NCBI RefSeq assembly: GCF_964212655.1
Contig: NZ_OZ156465.1
Span: 496,001 to 560,000, forward strand
Direction of reading: 5' to 3'
DNA length: 64,000 nt
Origin: Candidatus Thiodiazotropha sp. LNASS1
Lineage (GTDB): Bacteria; Pseudomonadota; Gammaproteobacteria; Chromatiales; Chromatiaceae
Below, piece by piece: positions 1 through 8,454 of the stretch. The first letter of the stretch is position 1. Each line of letters opens with the position of its first letter. A model generated the notes under the pieces. That model did no database searches and was not told the DNA's origin. It saw only the letters and a list, made by a program, of their open reading frames with translations. The position numbers and the translations under genes were made by a program.

Positions 1-110
1 GTTCGTTCTACAGCCTGAATCAAGCTGGGAGTGAGCCAACAGCTGCCGGCCATAGCGGCCATCATTTTGAGCAGTGCCCTGCGTCCAATCGGCTTATCCG
101 ATCCGTTCAT
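1..110 (-). CDS. N-terminus of a Tat-signal protein (cut by window edge)
   Basis: An ATG whose first base is position 110 opens a frame with no stop to the window edge (36 codons). A strong ribosome binding site, AGGAGG five bases upstream, supports this start. The peptide begins with a twin-arginine signal: a polar start, then IGRRALLKMMA and a hydrophobic stretch. The mature protein should therefore be exported folded by the Tat system, often with a bound cofactor. The start lies inside the last codons of the transporter gene upstream (17-bp overlap), so the two are probably co-transcribed and translationally coupled. The enzyme class cannot be told from the fragment. Confidence 0.75.
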   Translation of the reverse strand, partial: MNGSDKPIGRRALLKMMAAMAGSCWLTPSLIQAVER

Positions 111-1422
111 AGCGTCCTCCTGCAGAAGTAGCATGCAGTCCATTCGCCATGATAGTTTGCCGCCGTCCCAGTCTGTATGCAATCCATGCCCAAAACAGGG
201 AGATCGGTACGGCGATCCAGGCGATGCCGGAGAGCGTGAAGCCGACCGATTTAAGACCTGCATAGACCCAGGAGCTGACGGCATCCCCGCCGCGATAGAC
301 TACGGTATCGATAAAATTCTTTGCCTTATATTTCTCTTCCCGACTAAGGACTACATATAGCATCTCGCGGGCCGGTCGCATAATGGCGTAATTTCCCGCC
401 CGCCTCATTACTTGAACAGCGATCAATACTGGTAGTGCCGGATAGAATCCCAACAATACAAAGCCGAAAGCAAGTAGCAGAGGGATCAAAGCCAATGTAA
501 TACCCAGGCCAACTCCCTTCACCAGGCGTGATGTCACAAAGGTCTGCAACAATAGAGTAAGCAGATTCACGCTGAGATCGATCGCAGCAAAAACAGATGT
601 GCGCGTTTCCGAGTCGGAAAATGCATCTTTGACGATCTGTGCCTGTTGAAAATAGAGGAAAGTAGAGAGCAGTGTAAACAAAAGCATCAACAGGCAGATT
701 CCCAGCAAGTAGGGGGAGGTGAGGGCAAGGCGTATACCGTCCAGGATTGCTCCTCCCAGCGGCTTGTCATCGAGTCGATGAGGTTCATTGACCTCATGCC
801 GGGTACGTTGCCAGGCGATCAGCCGATAAATGCTGATGATAGATAGACCAAGCAGTCCGGCCGATATCAACAGCATTGATGCATTGCCGACAGATTGAAC
901 CAGGAAGGTTGTCAAGAGTGGTCCCGTAATCGCGCCGATAGTTCCTCCTGTGGCGATTACGGCAAACAGCCGTCTTGCCTGTTCATTATTGAACAGATCG
1001 GTCATAAAGCTCCAGAAGACCGAGACAACAAACAGATTAAAGACACTCAACCAGACGAAAAAGATCCGGGCAGTAAGGATCTGTGAAAATCCGGATTCGA
1101 AAAGCAGATAGAAGAGCAGAATATTGACGATAAAAAAATAGTAGATGTAGGGTAGAAATGATTTGCGTTGCAGATGTGATGTCACATAACCAAACAGTGG
1201 CACTGCCAGCAGCATGACGATAAAGGTGGCTGTAAACAGCCATTGCAATTTATCTACCCCCGCTATCACTCCCATCTCGTCGCGGATCGGGCGCAGTATG
1301 TAGTAACTGCTGAGCAACGAGAAAAAATAGACAAAGGACCAGATCACCGCACCATATTCACCCGGGTTGATATTGACCATGTTTTTTACATAATTGTGAA
1401 TGGCGAAGCGTCTGATCATCAT
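94..1422 (-). CDS. ATP/ADP-exchanger-like (Tlc/Npt family, COG3202-like) membrane transporter
   Basis: 442 residues with about 12 hydrophobic segments. The N-terminal part has the pattern YYILRPIRDEMG, and the C-terminal half has RPAREMLYVVLSREEKYKAK followed by FIDTVVYRGGD. Both resemble the plastid and parasite ATP/ADP translocase family, whose distant relatives occur in free-living bacteria. The substrate is unknown. Free-living relatives are often annotated simply as MFS transporters, and nucleotide exchange should not be assumed. The start is a double ATG without a strong ribosome binding site. A Tat-signal protein gene overlaps its 3' end, which suggests a shared operon with an exported enzyme. 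Confidence 0.75.
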   Translation of the reverse strand: MMIRRFAIHNYVKNMVNINPGEYGAVIWSFVYFFSLLSSYYILRPIRDEMGVIAGVDKLQWLFTATFIVMLLAVPLFGYVTSHLQRKSFLPYIYYFFIVNILLFYLLFESGFSQILTARIFFVWLSVFNLFVVSVFWSFMTDLFNNEQARRLFAVIATGGTIGAITGPLLTTFLVQSVGNASMLLISAGLLGLSIISIYRLIAWQRTRHEVNEPHRLDDKPLGGAILDGIRLALTSPYLLGICLLMLLFTLLSTFLYFQQAQIVKDAFSDSETRTSVFAAIDLSVNLLTLLLQTFVTSRLVKGVGLGITLALIPLLLAFGFVLLGFYPALPVLIAVQVMRRAGNYAIMRPAREMLYVVLSREEKYKAKNFIDTVVYRGGDAVSSWVYAGLKSVGFTLSGIAWIAVPISLFWAWIAYRLGRRQTIMANGLHATSAGGRYERIG

Positions 1423-1650
1423 AGTTTACAGTTGTCAATCCTTATGGTGATGGTCCGGGAGATAGCCGTTAAAATGCTGTTCTGCCGTGCTTTGTGAACT
1501 GCGCACTACCTGAATTATGGGTAATTTAGTAAAAGTTTACGCCATACAAATCCTTCTGTATGACAACACCGCACCCTGCAGAGCGATTAAACCGGCAATC
1601 TATTAAGTTGTCGGGCTGATATTATGCGGAAGTTTACAGGGTGGATCTGC

Positions 1651-2334
1651 TTACCGGCTCTTTTGACTACGCAAACGGTCTAGCAGGGAGTGGGCCTGAT
1701 CGATGAATTCTGTTATCAGTTCAGGGTCAACTCGCCTGTCTTTCTGGTAAAAGATCACTCGATCGCCCCGACTCTCAACCACCCAGCCGGGATTGTTGGC
1801 GAAATGGGTCAGCAGGTCATTATTGAATAACGATCGCACTTTTGCCTCTTCACGGGCGGCCAGACGGTAGTTTTGAGTAAAGTTCGGGGCCTCATCAAAA
1901 GCCACTGTTCTGAAGTCTGTATTCAGCGTGCGTTTAGACCTGTCATTCGGACTCAGATCGAAGTGTGGCAGGGGAGTGATTTCGTGGAAGGCAACCACTG
2001 TTTGCATATGTGTCAGTATTACACCCTCGTCAGTCAAACTGGGGATTTCTCGCCTGCCTTCAAACCCCTGAGTGGCTTCGAAGGTGTAGTTGAAAACCAA
2101 AAGACGGTCTCCGATACGTCCGCCTCGCATCATGTTCTGAATCAGTGGCTGTCCCTGGCTGAAAAGATAGAAATCAGCGTCATCAACGAATTGGGGCAGT
2201 CTCTGTTGACCGGGATCAAGCGTGAGACCGATGCGTTGGGCCGCTTTCGCAAGTGCGTCACGGCGGTGGTTCTCGAAATACCAGGCGGCAACGAGAATAA
2301 CAGCGACGATGATCAGAAAAATCGTGATTTTCAA
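1651..2334 (-). CDS. Membrane-anchored protein of unknown function
   Basis: 227 residues. One N-terminal membrane helix (ITIFLIIVAVILVAAWYF) is followed by a soluble domain of about 200 residues with no motif I recognise. The first usable codon is TTG at 2334, only a base or so from an AGGAG, so the exact start is doubtful. It probably faces the periplasm or cytoplasm as a single-pass anchored protein. It is separated by about 230 bp from the transporter gene downstream and is divergent from the leucine-repeat gene at 2532. Confidence 0.6.
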   Translation of the reverse strand: MKITIFLIIVAVILVAAWYFENHRRDALAKAAQRIGLTLDPGQQRLPQFVDDADFYLFSQGQPLIQNMMRGGRIGDRLLVFNYTFEATQGFEGRREIPSLTDEGVILTHMQTVVAFHEITPLPHFDLSPNDRSKRTLNTDFRTVAFDEAPNFTQNYRLAAREEAKVRSLFNNDLLTHFANNPGWVVESRGDRVIFYQKDRRVDPELITEFIDQAHSLLDRLRSQKSR

Positions 2335-2531
2335 TCTCCTTTCCCCTTGTGCTCCATCTGCGATTCCAGAATTAGGTGGGTCCAGTTACAATGTCACTGC
2401 ATGACAGAGATAATCTCGTTTTAAGCTTGTGGCCAACAATCAGCAATATTTCAACTTGGAATTGAGATTCTATCAGAATTGATATTCCGGTTGCCGGTGC
2501 GATGGATAAAATTTAACAATCCAGTCGAATT

Positions 2532-3263
2532 ATGGCAGGTATAAACAAACCAGTGAGCGATTCACAAATAGGCAAGCGGTTCGAAGGTGATCTCGATCTT
2601 CACAAAGCCCAGGATATCAAGTTACCTAAGACGCTGTTTGTTCATGGTAATCTGGACCTTTCAGGGAGTCATAATGTCCGCTTGCCCAAGCGTCTGCATG
2701 TCGCCGGAAACCTTGATATGTCGGATACGATGATCGAGGAGTTGCCTCCCAGGCTTCGTGTCGATGGTGACCTCAGTCTGTTCAGCACAAGGATTCATAC
2801 GCTGCCTAAAGGCATCAGACTCGGCGCCGGACTCGATCTGCGGGCAAGCAGAATCATGAAGCTGCCCAAGGGCTTGGTGGTACCGGGAGATCTGGAGCTC
2901 TCCGGTACTCTGATAGAAAGCTTACCTAATAATCTCAGCGTGGGTGGGGATCTGTATCTGGGCAATTCTGAGCTGACCGGACTTCCCGCAAATCTCAAAC
3001 TGGGTGGAGGATTGGATCTGTCCGCGACACCCGTCAAGGAGTTGCCGAATGGCCTGAAGATCGGCGGCTGGTTGAACCTGGTCGGGACTTCAATAAAGCG
3101 CCTTCCCAAAGGGCTTAGCGTGGGCGAATGGCTTGATCTTCGGGCCGTTGATATCAAAAAACTGCCCAAGGATCTTCAGGTGGGTGGTGATCTCTACCTG
3201 GCGGGTACGCGAATCAAGCGGTTGCCCGGCAACATCAGGGTGGGAGGGGATATCGAGTTTTGA
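2532..3263 (+). CDS. 20-residue leucine-repeat (LRR-like) solenoid protein
   Basis: 243 residues made almost entirely of about ten tandem units of 20 residues with the pattern LPxxLxVGGDLxLxxTxIxx, from about residue 35 to the C-terminus. Regular leucine, isoleucine and valine spacing with an LP start resembles the short bacterial leucine-rich repeats of YopM/IpaH type. A parallel beta solenoid is expected. No signal peptide, membrane segment or catalytic domain is seen, so it is probably a cytoplasmic binding protein. No ribosome binding site is obvious. It converges with the SGNH hydrolase gene, with only 15 bp between them. Confidence 0.7.
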   Translation: MAGINKPVSDSQIGKRFEGDLDLHKAQDIKLPKTLFVHGNLDLSGSHNVRLPKRLHVAGNLDMSDTMIEELPPRLRVDGDLSLFSTRIHTLPKGIRLGAGLDLRASRIMKLPKGLVVPGDLELSGTLIESLPNNLSVGGDLYLGNSELTGLPANLKLGGGLDLSATPVKELPNGLKIGGWLNLVGTSIKRLPKGLSVGEWLDLRAVDIKKLPKDLQVGGDLYLAGTRIKRLPGNIRVGGDIEF

Positions 3264-3278
3264 ATCAGAGTATACTGT

Positions 3279-4001
3279 CTAATTGCACAAGCCATGCTTT
3301 TCGATAAGCGCCTGCTGTAAAAACGGTTGAGCAAAGACTTGCAAGTCCCGATATGCCAATTTAGTGATGTGTGACAAATCCTCGGTGTAATAGCCTTCCT
3401 TACGGTTTCCTTCTGAATTGGTCATCAACCGCTCAATCTCCAAGACACTGACTCCATGCTCGTTCGCATAGTTTCTGATCCATTCATTGACCGCTAAGAC
3501 ATTCGAACTGATGTAATCCTGAAAACTTCGTTTTCCCAATATTTTTCCGATAAACTGCATGACAGAAGTTTTTATGTCTGACGGCATACCGAAAGTTACC
3601 TCAGTTGCGATTATCGGTATGATTCCCGCTTCTTTAGTGCGGTCTATCATGTATTTCAGATTCTCAATTGCTGTTTGGCGTGTCTGCGCTTCCAGTTCCA
3701 TTGGCGCATTCGAGAAATCATTGATATGGCCCCAGATAATGACCGCTGCAGGATTGTTGGAGATGGCATCGGCTTCAAAGCGCCCGCGAACCTGAGTTGA
3801 GGTCTCACCGGATATACCTTTATTGACAACCGGGAGACATGCCACTTCACTTAATGGCCAACCTTGCAAATAGGATGCGCCTATCATTACGATCTGTTGC
3901 GAACCAGACTGATCGCTTGTCTTATCCGACAAAACCGGACCTGGGTATATTGTGATCGAAAATACAAAAAGCACCAAAGACAAAGGAATGGGAAGTTTCA
4001 T
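3279..4001 (-). CDS. Secreted SGNH/GDSL-family hydrolase
   Basis: 240 residues from the ATG at 4001. A TTG at 4013 in the same frame is an alternative start, closer to an AGGAAAG. A signal peptide (KLPIPLSLVLFVFSITIYPG) directs it to the periplasm. SGNH blocks are visible: block I around IVMIGASYLQGW (GAS in place of GDS), block II at NKGISGETS, block III WGHINDF with the Asn, and block V EDLSHIT with the Asp-x-x-His pair. Such enzymes are esterases, thioesterases or lysophospholipases; the substrate here is unknown. No gene on the same strand abuts it. Confidence 0.8.
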   Translation of the reverse strand: MKLPIPLSLVLFVFSITIYPGPVLSDKTSDQSGSQQIVMIGASYLQGWPLSEVACLPVVNKGISGETSTQVRGRFEADAISNNPAAVIIWGHINDFSNAPMELEAQTRQTAIENLKYMIDRTKEAGIIPIIATEVTFGMPSDIKTSVMQFIGKILGKRSFQDYISSNVLAVNEWIRNYANEHGVSVLEIERLMTNSEGNRKEGYYTEDLSHITKLAYRDLQVFAQPFLQQALIEKHGLCN

Positions 4002-4228
4002 GGGATAGATCAACTTTCCTGTAATTTAATTTCGAAATTAATGATATGCAGTATGCACTACACGGCTGGTATTAAATAGACAGCAGATTATGAGTTTTTC
4101 ATCTTTCGAACATATCTTCAAGAGATTATTATTGTTGTATTTTAATATCTTTATTCTACTTCTCCTTCCGATAAATATTTACAGTAAATAGTGTGCCGTC
4201 AGCAATCTTTCAGCATGAGGTTTGAATA

Positions 4229-4248
4229 GGCGGGCCTCTCTGCCCGCC
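4229..4248 (-). terminator. GC-rich hairpin downstream of the lipoprotein gene
   Basis: A perfect 7-bp stem GGCGGGC / GCCCGCC with a 6-base loop begins about 25 bases past the stop codon of the lipoprotein gene at 4273. Only a weak, broken T stretch follows on the minus strand, so it may be an imperfect intrinsic terminator or an RNA 3'-end stabilising hairpin. Confidence 0.45.
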
Positions 4249-4272
4249 GGTCGGGTATCGATGGCGGTTCTA

Positions 4273-5319
4273 CTATTCTGTTAAAATGCCGAACGACTCT
4301 ATCTCAGCCCTGCTCATAAGGTAGATATCGTCGGCAGGAGCGGCATAAATCGTGAAAAAGTAAAAATCCTTCCCAACAGGTTCGCTCAGCATTTCATTGA
4401 AATAGGTGATCTGGGCATTATGCAATGGGCTGTCAGCCGGGAGATCTACCGCTTCGATACCGTTTTCAAAGTCAGACCAGGAATGTACCCCGAACGTTGC
4501 GCCTTCTTCCATGGTGCGTTGATTGCCTGAGCAAAACAGATCGACAGCGCCTGAGGCGATATCGCTGGTACTTTCCAGGTGGGTGGACAACCCCGACTTT
4601 CTGATGAGTCTGCCTGTCTGCATGTTGATGTCGTCGTGAATCGAACCTGAGATTGTCCCTTCTACGATTGTCGTTACCTCCGGGTGGTCAGATACCAGAT
4701 CGAAAATCTGATTGTAGGCCCGGGTGCCCAATCCCCCTGACAGGCGTAGATTTTCACCGAGTTGGAACTCCGTATCGAGATAGGCCCTCTCCCCATCGAT
4801 CTCAACACGGCTGGTTCCTCCAGAAATCATGGATTGGGTGAGTTTCATGTGGATGTCCTTTAGCCGTCCTGTGTTTTCTCCTGTACCGACACAGTTCCGC
4901 CCGGTGGCGGAGAAGACCACTGCATCTTCAATGACTGTCGAAGCTGTCTTCACACTGCTGATTTGATCGCAGTAGTAGCCATTTTCGGCATCCGGCAGGT
5001 TCACAAGAACCCACTCAAAATCAGGTAGAAAACCGTCTTCCGTCGACATGGTAAGGATAGGTGACTGGTTATCTTCGCCAAAGGCTGCCAGCCCCAAGGC
5101 CTGGTACTCCTGCTGTGGTTCAAGTTGGATCAACAACAGGCCGCTATAGGCTAGTGTCGTGCTTGCCCCATCGACAGTCACACTGCCATATTCATAATTA
5201 GCCGGTTGATTCAGTGACACGAATTCCGCAACCTTGCTCCCATTCGAGTCGCCATTACAGCCGGTCAGCAGCGGCAATGCGGTAAAACATGCCAACATAA
5301 CCGCTTTAATCGTAAACAT
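4273..5319 (-). CDS. Lipoprotein of unknown function
   Basis: 348 residues. The ATG at 5319 is preceded by GGAG at six bases and is better than the upstream in-frame GTG. The N-terminus is a lipoprotein signal with lipobox LLTGC (FTALPLLTGC), so the mature protein is lipid-anchored at a membrane. The rest is a soluble, acidic, beta-rich looking domain with a few Cys residues (YYCDQ, GRNCVG, LFCSG) that may form disulfides. I recognise no family. It sits upstream of the terminator-like hairpin at 4229 and close behind the glycine-zipper lipoprotein gene (25 bp), so the two may be one transcript. Confidence 0.65.
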   Translation of the reverse strand: MFTIKAVMLACFTALPLLTGCNGDSNGSKVAEFVSLNQPANYEYGSVTVDGASTTLAYSGLLLIQLEPQQEYQALGLAAFGEDNQSPILTMSTEDGFLPDFEWVLVNLPDAENGYYCDQISSVKTASTVIEDAVVFSATGRNCVGTGENTGRLKDIHMKLTQSMISGGTSRVEIDGERAYLDTEFQLGENLRLSGGLGTRAYNQIFDLVSDHPEVTTIVEGTISGSIHDDINMQTGRLIRKSGLSTHLESTSDIASGAVDLFCSGNQRTMEEGATFGVHSWSDFENGIEAVDLPADSPLHNAQITYFNEMLSEPVGKDFYFFTIYAAPADDIYLMSRAEIESFGILTE

Positions 5320-5344
5320 GACTATCTCCACTCAAAATTACAAT

Positions 5345-5719
5345 CTAACCGACCACCCGGTGGCCGCGCTGCTTCATGCATTCGACAACGATCAACTTGC
5401 GCTCCTCCCGGGTTTCCCATGCCCGTTCGCCGGCACCCAGCATGCCACCGACTATTGCACCGCCAACTGCACCTTCCGAACCTTCATCAATAGCGCCAAC
5501 CAGAGCACCTATTGCTGCACCCAGTAAGGCTTCCGATTTAACGTCATCGTTGGTGAACCTCCTTTTCTGGGAGAGGTTGCTGCAGGCAACCAGATCGACT
5601 TCATAATTAGAATTCTTGTCGCCATCCACGATTGGGTGGTATTGACTACTGGTCGTTCCGCATCCACTCAACAAGAGCGTTATTGAAGCTGCAACTATTA
5701 TTTTGGGATTGAGTAACAT
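5345..5719 (-). CDS. Glycine-zipper lipoprotein
   Basis: 124 residues. The start has AGGA six bases upstream. The signal ends in a lipobox (LLLSGCGTT). A central segment of about 30 residues is rich in small residues with GxxxG spacing (GAAIGALVGAI, GAVGGAIVGGMLGAG), the glycine-zipper pattern of outer-membrane-associated proteins such as the SlyB/Rick_17kDa and YMGG groups. A Cys-containing C-terminus (VVECMKQRGHRVVG) is common in this group. It probably acts in envelope integrity or stress. It is followed at 25 bp by a second lipoprotein gene. Confidence 0.75.
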   Translation of the reverse strand: MLLNPKIIVAASITLLLSGCGTTSSQYHPIVDGDKNSNYEVDLVACSNLSQKRRFTNDDVKSEALLGAAIGALVGAIDEGSEGAVGGAIVGGMLGAGERAWETREERKLIVVECMKQRGHRVVG

Positions 5720-5887
5720 GGCAAATCCTCTTTTATCGTGTTAATCGATGCTGACAGTATCCATCGCCTGTGCATATATGTCTGTCGCAAGAGGGTCTGC
5801 TTATGTAAGGATTTGTAGAGACTGCGTATCTTTGGTGAGACGGGTTGGGCAGTGCCTATAGAACGGGAAAATATATAAAAGTATGGG

Positions 5888-7198
5888 TTACCGGACTTTT
5901 CCGGAGACGCCAGGCCAACGCAATTCAACGCATAAACCACCTGACTCGATGTTCCTGGCAACCGCTACGCCATTGTGCTGCCGCATTATCAGCTGCACGA
6001 ATGCAAGCCCCAATCCAATACCGCCGGTCTCGCGGCTCCGGCTCTTATCGATGCGGGAAAAAACCAGGAAGATATCTTCCAGCTTTTCAGCCGGAATGCC
6101 CGACCCGTCATCCTCTACCTGGATCACGATATCATTCTGCTTCACCAAGACACGAACTGCGATCCCGGTCTCGGTAAAATGCACAGCATTCTGTATCAGG
6201 TTATGCAGGGCTCGTCTAATCAAGCCTTCATTTCCATAACCCTGTGTCCCCCTCTGACAAGTAACGTCGATTTTGATAACCTTGTCCTGATAGCACTCGG
6301 CAACGGAATTTGCCAGCGCACACAGATCAATCGCTTCATCGATCGATGCCTTTTTGCCTTGCAGGCGGGTATACTCCAGCACATCCTCAACGGCGCAATC
6401 CAGCTCGTCCACATAGGCATCGAACTGCTCGATTTGTTGCTGCAGGGCTTCAATCGTGTGCTTATTGCGTGACAGATCAAGGGCAAAACGGATACGGCTC
6501 AGAGGTGTGCGCAATTCGTGCGGAATAGCACCGATCATGAGCTGCTGTTCATGAATCTTGCCTTCCAGCTGGTCGGCCATGCTATTAAAACTTTTCGCCA
6601 GTAGCTCTACCGGTGGGCGGGGTTTGTCTATTCTGGCGCCTAATTCTCCCTTCCCGAAAAAGCCCGCTGCCTCAGATAGTTCATTGACAGGTTTCGATAC
6701 CGAACGAATAATCAGAATTGTACCGAATGCCTGCGACAATGATATGAGTAAGAGCGGTAGGACCAACCATATGGCCTCATCTGTGTTGATATCGCTGAAT
6801 GGTGGTGTGTCTGTCTCGGAGATCTTCAATACACTGTCGTTGTTGGGCAGGGCGAATAGACTGTACCAGATATCTGTCGAGATATCACAAAGGTATTGTC
6901 TTGGGCCTTCACCTAAGAGTGCCTTTCGCTCAGCGCTATTAAGCAATTCACGGCCGACCAACTCCATGACCAAATCGAACACAGGCTGATAGTCGGAAAC
7001 TGCCCGATGCCATTGACCTTGCGGTGTCTGTTCCAACTTGAGCATAAGTAGTTGGTGGTCCACAATCACTTCCTGTTTGAAGTCAATCCAGTTGCTTTTC
7101 AGTAAAACCGGCCTGAATATCACAAATATCATGACAAAAAACATCACTATGGAGAAAAGAATGACCGCAAGGTAGGTTTTGAGAAAAAACAAGCGCAT
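5888..7198 (-). CDS. Sensor histidine kinase, RstB-like
   Basis: 436 residues. A first membrane helix at about 8-28, a periplasmic sensor domain of about 110 residues, and a second helix at about 143-163 are followed by a HAMP linker (165-215). The HisKA dimerisation helix carries the phospho-accepting His227 (IPHELRTPLSR), and the ATPase domain shows the N box (HNLIQNAVHF), G1 box (DDGSGIP) and G2 box (GGIGLGLAF). The domain plan and short periplasmic sensor resemble RstB. The response-regulator gene lies 148 bp upstream on the same strand and is its likely partner. The stimulus is unknown. Confidence 0.85.
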   Translation of the reverse strand: MRLFFLKTYLAVILFSIVMFFVMIFVIFRPVLLKSNWIDFKQEVIVDHQLLMLKLEQTPQGQWHRAVSDYQPVFDLVMELVGRELLNSAERKALLGEGPRQYLCDISTDIWYSLFALPNNDSVLKISETDTPPFSDINTDEAIWLVLPLLLISLSQAFGTILIIRSVSKPVNELSEAAGFFGKGELGARIDKPRPPVELLAKSFNSMADQLEGKIHEQQLMIGAIPHELRTPLSRIRFALDLSRNKHTIEALQQQIEQFDAYVDELDCAVEDVLEYTRLQGKKASIDEAIDLCALANSVAECYQDKVIKIDVTCQRGTQGYGNEGLIRRALHNLIQNAVHFTETGIAVRVLVKQNDIVIQVEDDGSGIPAEKLEDIFLVFSRIDKSRSRETGGIGLGLAFVQLIMRQHNGVAVARNIESGGLCVELRWPGVSGKVR

Positions 7199-7346
7199 TG
7201 GCGTTCAGCTATCCTGAGTCAAACTGCCCATACAAGTATGAACAGCACATGTAAAATATGATAGTCATGTTGTTTATCGCTTTTGTATGAAACCGTAAGC
7301 ATCGAGGAATTAAAACTACCTGTTACATAGAGAGACCGAACAGAGT

Positions 7347-8042
7347 TTATTTTCTTGACATCAGGTACCCCTTACCGCGTATTGTCTTGATGTAGCGATA
7401 GGGCGGACTTTCGTCTTTCAGCTTCCTGCGCAGGGTTGAGATACGTAAATCGATAGAACGATCCAGACCATCGTATTCGATACCCCTAGTCATCTTGAAT
7501 AACTTGTCCCGACTGACAGGAGTGCCGGCATTCTCCATCAACACCACCAGTAGTTCGAACTCACCAGTGGTCAGATCCATCTGTTCCTCACCTTGCATCA
7601 CTCGAAGAGAATCACGGTCCACTCTGATATCCTGTACAACCAAGCTGGATGAGTCCATATGCACCGGTGAAGCAGAGCTTCGGCGTAATGCCGCCTGGAC
7701 ATGCGCCAACAATACATGGGGCCTGATTGGTTTTTTTAAATAGTTATCGACGCCCTGTTGGAGGGATGCCACCTCGACCATATCATCATCTTTTGCCGTC
7801 AGCATGATAATGGGATTAAAGAACTCTTTGCGGATACGCCTGCAGATTTCAATACCATCAATACCAGGCAACATGAGGTCGAGGATTACCAGGTCCGGGA
7901 CTTCGGTGGTGATGGCGTTGACCGCCTCATCGCCATTAAAGACCGATTTGACCAGATAGCCTTCGTCGCGCAGGAATTCGGACATCATCCGGTTGAGTTC
8001 CATATCGTCTTCAATCAAAACAATTGAGTGATTACTGGTCAT
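7347..8042 (-). CDS. OmpR-family response regulator, RstA-like
   Basis: 231 residues. The receiver domain has acidic pocket residues EDD at 11-13, phospho-acceptor Asp55 (VILDLMLPG), Thr at LTAKDD and Lys104 (YLKKPI). A C-terminal winged-helix DNA-binding domain of the OmpR/PhoB type follows from about residue 130 (LTTGEFELLVVL, then the RTIRGKGYLM hairpin). It is transcribed ahead of the histidine kinase gene and so forms a two-component pair. No good Shine-Dalgarno is seen before the ATG. The targets are unknown. Confidence 0.88.
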   Translation of the reverse strand: MTSNHSIVLIEDDMELNRMMSEFLRDEGYLVKSVFNGDEAVNAITTEVPDLVILDLMLPGIDGIEICRRIRKEFFNPIIMLTAKDDDMVEVASLQQGVDNYLKKPIRPHVLLAHVQAALRRSSASPVHMDSSSLVVQDIRVDRDSLRVMQGEEQMDLTTGEFELLVVLMENAGTPVSRDKLFKMTRGIEYDGLDRSIDLRISTLRRKLKDESPPYRYIKTIRGKGYLMSRK

Positions 8043-8454
8043 TTTAAATTACTTTTCGGTTGTTAGATTTCAAACTTAACATCTGTCGGTGTGAGCCGCT
8101 GCATAGCCTGCCGTCAATCTGGCTCTCTACCATCATGCAAAAAGAGTAACTTCTGAGTGGGTTGATTTGTGGAGGTTCTCAGTTGCTTTGGTGTTCCGAA
8201 TATATTTTATATTGATAGGGGCTTCAAGTTTACCAACCAAGCATATACGGACGTACTGAAATCGCCAGCGATAAAGAGTGGAATGAGTGGTAAACAATTA
8301 TACAGTTTGTAACTCAAATCCAAGGACCTGTGAAAATCCTGGACAGCAGGTAATAATTTCGGCCTACTGTTGGCATAGCATTATGTAAAAGCGAATGGCG
8401 TTATACCGAAACCAAAGACCAGTATGAAATAACACACAGACTGACTGTTTGGAT
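8043..8454. other. Intergenic region between aminotransferase and response regulator
   Basis: About 410 bp, AT-rich, with no open frame I can support on either strand. It should hold the promoter of the response-regulator/kinase pair (minus strand) near its left end. No clear hairpin with a T-run or repeat was seen. Confidence 0.5.

Noticed and set aside
5698-5961. 87-residue minus-strand frame upstream of the glycine-zipper gene
   Set aside because: It covers non-coding sequence and the ends of two better-supported genes and has random composition.
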